Source: Hyphomicrobiales bacterium (GTDB taxonomy: Bacteria; Pseudomonadota; Alphaproteobacteria; Rhizobiales; GCA-2746425). From it: DNA of 5,627 bases. The DNA is taken from the NCBI GenBank assembly GCA_002746425.1, contig NVXB01000070.1:5034-10660 (forward strand), written 5' to 3'. Numbering within the stretch: position 1 is the stretch's first letter; each line of letters begins with the position of its first letter. Positions 1 through 5,202 of the stretch are shown in pieces. The position numbers and the translations under genes are program-made. Under the pieces are notes generated by a model. That model was not told where the DNA came from. It worked only from the letters and a program-made list of their open reading frames with translations, and ran no database searches.

Positions 1-776
1 GACCCCAGTTGAACCGCAGCACTCGTCTTGTTGGGAGCAAATACTGCATCGAACAAGTTCATTGATCTGTTACCCAGAAATCCCGCGACAAATGTATTGA
101 TCGGGCGCGAATAGACTTCCATGGGTGCCCCGACTTGCTGAATTTCACCATCCAGCATCACCACGATCCGATCCGCCATCGACATGGCCTCGACCTGGTC
201 ATGGGTTACATAGATCATGGTGGATTCCAGGCGTTTGCGCAGCTTGACGATCTCAGAGCGCATCTGTACCCGCAGCTTGGCATCCAGATTGCTCAACGGT
301 TCATCAAGCAGGAACACTTCGGGGTCGCGCACAATCGCCCGCCCAAGGGCAACGCGTTGTCTTTGTCCACCCGACAATTGTCGTGGACGGCGATGCAACA
401 ACGGTACGATATCCAGTATTTCGGCGCTACGGCGCACCGATGCATCGATCTCTTCCTTGGGAACACCGCGCATTTTCAAACCAAACGCCATATTCTTATA
501 GACATCCATGTGCGGATAAAGCGCATAGTTTTGAAAGACCATAGCGATATTCCGGTCCTTGACCACCAGATCCGTAACTGACTTGTCCCCGAAGTAAATC
601 TCGCCACAGGTAGGTGTCTCCAGGCCGGCAATCATCCTCAACGTAGTGCTTTTGCCACAACCTGAGGGGCCAACAAGAATGACAAATTCCTTGTCCTTGA
701 TTTCAAGATTGACGTTTTTGACCACTTCGGTTTCGTCAAATCGTTTGCTAATATTTTCCAGTAGAACGCGCGCCAA
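1..776 (-). CDS. Carbohydrate ABC transporter ATP-binding protein, MalK/UgpC (CUT1) family, C-terminal end outside the window
   Basis: Cytoplasmic ATPase that powers the importer encoded by the genes upstream of it. I read 258 codons in one open frame. Walker A GPSGCGKST is at residues 36-44, the Q-loop glutamine at 82 (VFQNYALYPHM), the signature LSGGQRQR at 134-141, Walker B with catalytic Glu at 155-159 (FLLDE), the D-loop at 162-165 and the switch His at 192 (VTHDQ). The catalytic Glu and His numbers match E. coli MalK. The frame leaves the window in the linker after MNLF, so the C-terminal OB-type/TOBE regulatory domain (about 100 residues) is missing here. The start is inferred to be TTG at 776-774: an in-frame TAA lies directly upstream, a GGAG ribosome site (784-787) sits 7 nt away, and the first in-frame ATG would come after Walker A. 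It is the fourth gene of the importer operon, 126 bp after the binding-protein gene. The family is certain; the substrate cannot be read from it. Confidence 0.95.
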   Translation of the reverse strand, partial: MARVLLENISKRFDETEVVKNVNLEIKDKEFVILVGPSGCGKSTTLRMIAGLETPTCGEIYFGDKSVTDLVVKDRNIAMVFQNYALYPHMDVYKNMAFGLKMRGVPKEEIDASVRRSAEILDIVPLLHRRPRQLSGGQRQRVALGRAIVRDPEVFLLDEPLSNLDAKLRVQMRSEIVKLRKRLESTMIYVTHDQVEAMSMADRIVVMLDGEIQQVGAPMEVYSRPINTFVAGFLGNRSMNLFDAVFAPNKTSAAVQLG

Positions 777-783
777 TTAAAGA

Positions 784-787
784 CTCC
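784..787 (-). promoter_or_regulatory. Ribosome binding site for the ATPase gene
   Basis: GGAG on the minus strand, 7 nt before TTG at 776. It decides the start, because a TAA codon immediately precedes the TTG in frame and no ATG or GTG is available before the Walker A motif. Confidence 0.7.
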
Positions 788-863
788 AGAATTTTAACGT
801 TGCAGATATCCAACGGCGCTTTCGCGTCACCTCGGATCAACGATGAATGGAACAGGTAAAATG

Positions 864-891
864 GGCCCGGGAGCATGGAAGCCCCCGAGCC
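864..891 (-). terminator. Intergenic hairpin between binding-protein and ATPase genes; possible partial terminator or mRNA-stabilising stem
   Basis: In the minus-strand RNA an 11-bp stem forms from arms 891-881 and 874-864, with a 6-nt loop. Nine pairs are Watson-Crick, mostly G-C, and two are G-U. Both G-U pairs become C-A mismatches in plus-strand RNA, so the structure suits the importer transcript. It starts 11 nt after the binding-protein stop codon and is followed by a short CATTTTACC stretch, too weak in U residues for a confident full terminator. In importer operons such stems after the binding-protein gene commonly protect the upstream message or reduce read-through, giving more binding protein than ATPase. 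That role is inferred here. Confidence 0.5.
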
Positions 892-902
892 TGTGACTTA
901 CG

Positions 903-2195
903 TTACACCTCGCCGCGCAAGAACCCAGCAGCAGTGTCATGGAACTCCTGCACACTTATGGCTTCACGCAGGGCTTCCTGCCAATATGGAGCAATCTTGT
1001 CCTGATAGTTTGCCCAGTGCTCCGACTCAAATGGCGGGTTCCACCAGTTCTCTGCCTCATCAGCCACTACTTTGAAGAAGCGGTTTTCCTGAACGGCCGG
1101 CAGTTGTTGCAGGGACCGGCGAACCGGCATCTGGCCACGATTGGGGCCAAGGCTCATCGAAGCTTCCGGTTGCGCCATATGCACCAAAAACTCGAATGCA
1201 GCTTCCTTCTCCGAGCAAGACGTGGTGATGAAATTGCCTTCGAGATTGGCCAGCGTATAGGGTTTGTCGCCAGCACGTGGAATGCGTGTCGCTTGAATGC
1301 GATCACCAAGCGCTGCGTCCATCTGTGGACTGGCATGGGTTCCATAGATCCATTGTGCAGCCAGACCTTCTTCCATCAACGCGAACAACTGCGGATAGCG
1401 GTCATTGATCGCTGTCGGTTGTGCAGACTTGTCCTTGATGAACATGTCCACCCATTTTTGCGTCACCGCAACCGCCTCGGGGCTGTCAAAGTCAACGTTG
1501 CCGTTTTCATCGACAAACTTGACCCCGGCCGAACGGTGAATGGGTTCAATTGGCTGAACCGCATAATAGTCGAGGCCACGAAGAGCATACCCGTAGACAT
1601 TTGGCGCATCAGTCAGCACCCGTGCAGCTTCAATGAACTCGTCATAGGTGTCAGGTGGAGCAAGACCCGCCTTGTCAAACAGATCGGCGCGATAATACAA
1701 CACATAAGGCAGCACCGAGAGCGGCAGAAACAGCAAGGGCTGGTCAGGTTTGACCCGCATGCCCGCCTTCACACTGTCGAAATAGTCATTTTGCTCGTCC
1801 CATTGGGTGAAGAACTCGTCAACCGGATGCAGAATACCCTGATTGTACCAATCCTGAACATGGGTTTGTACCGTACCCGAAATATCCGGAGCCACACCGG
1901 CAGCATAGGCAACGATAACCTTCTGACGGGCCTCCATGGTCACGGAAGAAGCATCAGCAGTCACAGTGACAAATTCACTGCTTTGATTGAACTGCTTAAC
2001 CGCCTCCATGATACGCTGTTGATGGTTTGGATTATCGGCCCATGTCCAATAGGCCAACTCCACTTTCTTGCGAACAGCGGGCGCTGCCAATCCCGGCAGT
2101 GTGCTGGCAATTGCAGCGGTTCCTGCGGCCATTGCCATAAGCCCCAATGTATGCCGTCTTGACACAACATTGGTCTCGGTTTTTTCTTTCTTCAT
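903..2195 (-). CDS. Carbohydrate ABC transporter substrate-binding protein, family 1 (MalE/UgpB type), with Tat-type signal peptide
   Basis: Periplasmic receptor of 430 residues that would bind the imported carbohydrate and deliver it to the two permeases. The N-terminus has a basic n-region, a twin-arginine motif SRRHTLG (residues 12-18), a hydrophobic Ala/Leu-rich stretch (17-38) and a likely cleavage site after APA at residue 40. It has no lipobox cysteine. The mature part begins KKVELAYWTW, typical of the family, and continues with hallmarks such as a FLPLSVLPYVLYYRADLFDKAGL region (about 155-177), a DTYDEFIEAA segment and a C-terminal stretch rich in aromatic residues. Length is normal for the family. 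The ATG at 2195 has AGGGAG (2203-2208) 7 nt upstream. It lies 41 bp after the MalG-like permease and 126 bp before the ATPase. The ligand cannot be predicted from sequence; the divergent DhaK/DhaL genes suggest a short ketose, polyol or a precursor of one. Confidence 0.93.
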   Translation of the reverse strand: MKKEKTETNVVSRRHTLGLMAMAAGTAAIASTLPGLAAPAVRKKVELAYWTWADNPNHQQRIMEAVKQFNQSSEFVTVTADASSVTMEARQKVIVAYAAGVAPDISGTVQTHVQDWYNQGILHPVDEFFTQWDEQNDYFDSVKAGMRVKPDQPLLFLPLSVLPYVLYYRADLFDKAGLAPPDTYDEFIEAARVLTDAPNVYGYALRGLDYYAVQPIEPIHRSAGVKFVDENGNVDFDSPEAVAVTQKWVDMFIKDKSAQPTAINDRYPQLFALMEEGLAAQWIYGTHASPQMDAALGDRIQATRIPRAGDKPYTLANLEGNFITTSCSEKEAAFEFLVHMAQPEASMSLGPNRGQMPVRRSLQQLPAVQENRFFKVVADEAENWWNPPFESEHWANYQDKIAPYWQEALREAISVQEFHDTAAGFLRGEV

Positions 2196-2236
2196 TTACG
2201 TTCTCCCTATGGTTCAGTCGGTTTGAATTTTGAAAA

Positions 2237-3100
2237 TCAACCCTTGACGGCACCAGCGGCGAGACCGCTGATCATCATGCGTTGAAAGGCAAGGAACAAC
2301 AGCGCCACGGGTAGCGTGCTCACCACGGCACCTGCCGTGCTCACGCCCCAGACAGCAGGCTCCCCAAGTGCAAACAGGCGCATCAGGACGGGTAAGGTTT
2401 TGACGCTGTCAGTGCTGGTGAACAAAAATGCGAACAGGAAATTGTTCCAGCTGAGGATGAAGGCAATCAACCCGCCAGCCACCAACCCCGGCAGGGCCAA
2501 CGGCAACACGATATGGAACAGTGCGCTCAATCGACTGCAGCCATCCACCTGTGCCGCTTCCTCAAGTTCGCGTGGCAACGAGGTAAAAAAGTTGATCATC
2601 AACAGCAGCACGAACGGTGCGGCAATCGATGATTCAGCGAAAATCATCCCCAGATGCGTATTGATCAGGCCGAAGTTTTTGAAGATCACCAGCAACGGCA
2701 CCAGCAACACCACGCTGGGCACCAGATAGGCCATAAGCATCGCCACCAGAAGCGGACGGCGGCCGGCAAAGCGGAACCGTGAAAACGCATAAGCACCAAG
2801 GCTGGCAGCGAACAGCGACAGGCACATTGTGCCGGTGGCAATGATGGCGCTGTTCCTGAAGTAGAGTGCAAACGGCACATTGTCGAACAGTGTGAAATAA
2901 TTCACCAGCGACGGCTCAGATGGGAAAAACTCCACCTTCCGAGTACTCAGCCACACCGCATCATCAGTAGCGACGTGTTCGGGTGTGATCGAAGCGATCA
3001 ACATCCAGATAAAAGGTGCCGTCGAGTAGATAACGATGAATATTGCGCCGAGGAAAATCAGGATGCGCGGCAACCATCCGCGCTTTTCAGGGGCGCTCAT
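2237..3100 (-). CDS. Carbohydrate ABC transporter inner-membrane permease, MalG/UgpE type
   Basis: Second membrane subunit of the importer, 287 residues. About six membrane segments are visible near residues 13-38, 84-107, 117-140, 150-172, 202-226 and 258-278. The EAA loop that docks on the ATPase is at about 180-204 (EEAAQVDGCSRLSALFHIVLPLALP), with Cys in place of the more common Ala after DG. The C-terminus, GLAAGAVKG, is typical of MalG-like permeases. The ATG at 3100 overlaps the stop of the preceding permease gene as ATGA, and no strong Shine-Dalgarno precedes it, so translation is probably coupled. The frame stays open for another 89 codons upstream, but that part runs inside the other permease gene and does not look like a permease, whereas MSAPEKRGWLPR followed directly by the first membrane helix is a normal start for the family. 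Confidence 0.94.
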   Translation of the reverse strand: MSAPEKRGWLPRILIFLGAIFIVIYSTAPFIWMLIASITPEHVATDDAVWLSTRKVEFFPSEPSLVNYFTLFDNVPFALYFRNSAIIATGTMCLSLFAASLGAYAFSRFRFAGRRPLLVAMLMAYLVPSVVLLVPLLVIFKNFGLINTHLGMIFAESSIAAPFVLLLMINFFTSLPRELEEAAQVDGCSRLSALFHIVLPLALPGLVAGGLIAFILSWNNFLFAFLFTSTDSVKTLPVLMRLFALGEPAVWGVSTAGAVVSTLPVALLFLAFQRMMISGLAAGAVKG

Positions 3101-4014
3101 GACAGCACCGAGCGGGCAAGATGGCGTACATAAAATGCAGCGCCGACAAGAAGAACCAGCCCCAGTGCCACTGCAACCGCAGAGGCATAACCAATCTGGA
3201 ATTGAGTGGTCAGCGTAAAGCTGTAAACCGCCTCGGTATAATTGGAGAACCCCGGCCCTCCACGCGTCATCACATAGATCATGTCGATATGGTTCGACAT
3301 CCAGATGGTGCGAATGAGCAGCAGGAACATCAGTGTTGGCGCGATGTGCGGCAAAGTAATGTGCCAAAATTTCCTGATTTGGCCGGCGCCATCAACATTG
3401 GCCGCCTCATACAGTTCCTTGGGAATGGTCTGCAGAACCGCCAGAATGATAATTGCCATCAGCGGTTGACCGGCCCAAATCATGGCAAACACAATAATCC
3501 AGAAACTTGCCGTTGGATCACTCAGCCATGAGTAATAGGAATCCAGCACGCCGATATTGACCAGCACCTCATTCACGATGCCGAAATTGCCGTCAAACAT
3601 GAAGACCCACACCAAAGCGGTAACCGCAGGAGGAATGATGTAGGGGATAAGAATGGACGCCCGGACGAATCCACGTCCGCGAAACTCAAGGTTGAGAAAT
3701 AGCGCAATGGGAATGGCGATCGCAAATTCCAGGAACACCACGGCGACATCCCATCTGAGCGTCCGCCACAGGCCATGAAGGAAAATCTTGTCATTGAACA
3801 TGCGCACCAGGTTGGTGAAACCGGTGAATTGCTCCTGCCCCAGTTTCAGCAGTGTCGCGTCGGTCATGCCGAGCCAGACCGCATAACCGGCAGGATAGAA
3901 GCTGACGAAAATCAGCAACGCTGCCATCGGTGCCAGGAAATAGTATGGAAGCAGATCAATCTTTTGGCGGTGTGGCTTCATCGCCCGCCCAGGTGTCACA
4001 ACTGCATTGTTCAA
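3097..4014 (-). CDS. Carbohydrate ABC transporter inner-membrane permease, MalF/UgpA type
   Basis: First gene of the importer operon and the MalF-like partner of the next permease; 305 residues from the chosen start. Membrane segments lie near residues 24-48, 88-109, 119-140, 171-194, 224-241 and 277-296. The EAA loop at about 200-226 reads LYEAANVDGAGQIRKFWHITLPHIAP, an excellent match to the CUT1 consensus. The RGGPG motif follows at about 251-255. I place the start at TTG 4014-4012 because GGGGAGGG (4021-4028) ends 6 nt upstream. The frame is open to another TTG at 4044, but using it would put this strong ribosome site inside the gene. An ATG at 3981 (MKPHRQK) is a second alternative with a poorer leader. 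The gene ends in a 4-bp ATGA overlap with the MalG-like gene. Short N-terminus and no large periplasmic insert, unlike E. coli MalF, so it is closer to UgpA-type permeases. Confidence 0.93.
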   Translation of the reverse strand: MNNAVVTPGRAMKPHRQKIDLLPYYFLAPMAALLIFVSFYPAGYAVWLGMTDATLLKLGQEQFTGFTNLVRMFNDKIFLHGLWRTLRWDVAVVFLEFAIAIPIALFLNLEFRGRGFVRASILIPYIIPPAVTALVWVFMFDGNFGIVNEVLVNIGVLDSYYSWLSDPTASFWIIVFAMIWAGQPLMAIIILAVLQTIPKELYEAANVDGAGQIRKFWHITLPHIAPTLMFLLLIRTIWMSNHIDMIYVMTRGGPGFSNYTEAVYSFTLTTQFQIGYASAVAVALGLVLLVGAAFYVRHLARSVLS

Positions 4015-4020
4015 AACGTT

Positions 4021-4028
4021 CCCTCCCC
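4021..4028 (-). promoter_or_regulatory. Ribosome binding site for the MalF-like permease gene
   Basis: GGGGAGGG on the minus strand, 6 nt before TTG at 4014. It is the strongest Shine-Dalgarno in the window and favours the TTG start over the in-frame TTG at 4044 and the ATG at 3981. Confidence 0.75.
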
Positions 4029-4088
4029 AGAGCCGTTCACTCAATTTTTAGTCAATTCAAGTCGTGCTCAGCACAAGAACAACTCATT

Positions 4089-4102
4089 TTGTATCGTTTC
4101 AA
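4089..4102. promoter_or_regulatory. Putative operator 1 (imperfect palindrome)
   Basis: TTGTATC|GTTTCAA: five of seven positions are symmetric and the centre is CG. The right half is identical to the right-hand logic of the second palindrome at 4144-4157 (shared half-site TTGAAAC). It covers the end of the leftward -10 box and the likely leftward start point. A CG-centred palindrome with TGAAAC/GTTTCA halves resembles LacI-family operators; the binding protein is unknown and not encoded here. Confidence 0.5.
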
Positions 4103-4129
4103 TATTAACGTTAGTGAATCGCGAGTCAA
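4102..4129 (-). promoter_or_regulatory. Predicted sigma70-type promoter of the importer operon
   Basis: On the minus strand TTGACT (4129-4124, five of six to TTGACA) is separated by 16 nt from TAATAT (4107-4102, four of six to TATAAT). Transcription would begin near 4095, giving a leader of about 80 nt before the TTG start of the permease gene. The -10 box abuts and partly overlaps the palindrome at 4089-4102, so a bound protein there should block this promoter. Found by eye only. Confidence 0.55.
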
Positions 4130-4143
4130 GAGAGACATTTATA

Positions 4144-4157
4144 TTGAAACATTTCAA
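4144..4157. promoter_or_regulatory. Putative operator 2 (perfect palindrome)
   Basis: The core TTGAAAC-ATTTCAA is part of a longer symmetric site, ATTGAAA-CA-TTTCAAT at 4143-4158, with seven perfect base pairs on each side of a 2-nt centre. It overlaps the proposed -35 box of the rightward promoter. The 10-mer ATATTGAAAC (4141-4150) recurs exactly, inverted, at 4096-4105 in operator 1. The centres of the two operators are 55 bp apart, close to five helical turns, so one repressor could hold both. Confidence 0.55.
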
Positions 4158-4172
4158 TTTACGCGATATCCC
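4144..4172 (+). promoter_or_regulatory. Possible promoter of the dhaKL operon
   Basis: TTGAAA (4144-4149, five of six to the -35 consensus) is followed after 17 nt by TATCCC (4167-4172), a weak -10 box matching only in its first three bases. Transcription would start about 25 nt before the DhaK start codon. An alternative -10, TATATT at 4140-4145, has no convincing -35 partner. The weak -10 makes this less certain than the leftward promoter. Confidence 0.35.
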
Positions 4173-4194
4173 TTTACTGAAAACCAAAAATAGT

Positions 4195-4199
4195 GAGGG
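4195..4199 (+). promoter_or_regulatory. Ribosome binding site for dhaK
   Basis: GAGGG five nt before ATG at 4205. It supports this ATG over the in-frame GTG at 4193, which would absorb the ribosome site into the coding region and add four residues that the family lacks. Confidence 0.7.
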
Positions 4200-4204
4200 T
4201 ACCC

Positions 4205-5200
4205 ATGAAAAAGATGATCAACGACCCCGATCAATTCGTTGACGAGATGCTTGATGGATTGTGTGCTGCCCATCCCCAACTTGTCAGAGATCCAGGCAAC
4301 AAACGCGTTGTTTATACGCGCTCCGCACCGATCAAAGACAAAGTCGGTATTGTGTCTGGTGGCGGCTCCGGTCACCTGCCTTTGTTTGTGGGCTATGTTG
4401 GCAATGGTCTTTTGGACGCCTGCTCCATTGGCGAGGTCTTTGCCGGACCGACCGTGGATTCCTGTGAAGCAGCCATACGTGCCGCAAACGGGGGCGCCGG
4501 CGTTCTATGTCTTTACGGAAACTACGGTGGCGACCGGATGAATTTCGACCTCGCCAGCGAATTTCTTGCGGACGAAGGCATTGAAATCAAAACAGTGTTG
4601 GGAACCGACGACATTGCCAGCGCCTCACCTGCTGAAAGTGAAAAACGGCGCGGTGTCGCTGGCATCGTCTATGCATTCAAGGCCGCAGGTACCCTCTCTG
4701 CAAGAGGCGCTAACCTTGAAGATGTCGCACGTATCGCCCAAAAGGCGGTGGACCGGTGCCGCACCATCGGCTGCGCTCTATCGCCTTGTCAGATTCCCGG
4801 CGCTGATTCGCCGAACTTCGAGATTGCCGACGATGAGATCGAGATGGGTATGGGCATTCATGGTGAGCCAGGTATCTGGCGCGACAAGCTAAAGTCCGCC
4901 GACGCCATTGCCGACGAAATGGTCGAACGCTTGCTTGCCGAAGCACCAACTGATGCCAGCGGGCGCATATCTGTACTGGTAAATAGCCTTGGCGCGACGC
5001 CGCTCGAAGAGCTGTACATCCTGTACCGTCGCATCCGGCAACAGACCGAAGCTAAGGGATTGCAAATTATCCACCCCCTTGTTGGTCACTTCGTCACCTC
5101 TATGGAAATGGCCGGCGCGTCGCTGAGCGTCATTCACCTTGATGACGAACTGGAAGAGCTACTGGCCGCCCCTGCGGACTGCCCGTTCTGGAAGGTGTGA
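4205..5200 (+). CDS. dhaK: Dihydroxyacetone kinase-type substrate-binding subunit DhaK (possibly acting on another short ketose)
   Basis: Cytoplasmic subunit of 331 residues that binds a short ketose covalently for phosphorylation by DhaL. The start MKKMIND matches the usual N-terminus of E. coli DhaK (MKKLIND). Key parts: GGGSGH at 52-57, with His57 equivalent to E. coli catalytic His56; GNYGGDRMNF at 105-114, with Asp110 equivalent to Asp109; the RRGVAG segment at 148-153; and GMGIHGEPG at 215-223, with His219 equivalent to the hemiaminal-forming His218. LVNSLGATPLEELYILYR (about 261-278) is the usual C-terminal DAK1 signature. Oddities: the lysine of the E. coli VKNYTGD-type motif (Lys104, a dihydroxyacetone ligand) is Gly105, and the Glu after the catalytic His is Leu58 (GHLPLF). 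These changes suggest a divergent subgroup, perhaps with a tetrulose substrate. Length is slightly below the E. coli protein. DhaL begins 2 bp after the stop. Confidence 0.9.
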   Translation: MKKMINDPDQFVDEMLDGLCAAHPQLVRDPGNKRVVYTRSAPIKDKVGIVSGGGSGHLPLFVGYVGNGLLDACSIGEVFAGPTVDSCEAAIRAANGGAGVLCLYGNYGGDRMNFDLASEFLADEGIEIKTVLGTDDIASASPAESEKRRGVAGIVYAFKAAGTLSARGANLEDVARIAQKAVDRCRTIGCALSPCQIPGADSPNFEIADDEIEMGMGIHGEPGIWRDKLKSADAIADEMVERLLAEAPTDASGRISVLVNSLGATPLEELYILYRRIRQQTEAKGLQIIHPLVGHFVTSMEMAGASLSVIHLDDELEELLAAPADCPFWKV

Positions 5201-5202
5201 AT

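Noticed and set aside
135..581. Open frame of 148 codons on the plus strand
   Set aside because: It lies wholly antisense to the ATPase motifs (Q-loop, signature, Walker B), which are intact on the minus strand.
939..2162. Open frame of 407 codons on the plus strand, antisense to the binding-protein gene
   Set aside because: It is the mirror of a clear family-1 binding-protein gene. Its translation is rich in His, Arg, Cys and Ile with no domain logic, and it has no convincing ribosome site. It is an effect of codon use on the opposite strand.
3101..3367. N-terminal extension of the MalG-like permease by 89 codons
   Set aside because: This part is an out-of-frame reading of the MalF-like permease gene. 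The ATGA overlap start at 3100 gives a normal-length permease.
4064..4074. Small palindrome GTGC-TCA-GCAC in the leader of the importer transcript
   Set aside because: Only four base pairs around a 3-nt loop, with no extension or neighbouring signal; too short to call a hairpin or operator.
4015..4094. Possible riboswitch in the roughly 80-nt leader of the importer operon
   Set aside because: The region is AT-rich, with no extended pairing and no recognisable conserved riboswitch core; nothing beyond the ribosome site can be supported.
4193..4204. GTG start for dhaK four codons upstream of the chosen ATG
   Set aside because: The ribosome site GAGGG lies inside this extension, and homologous DhaK proteins begin at MKK.
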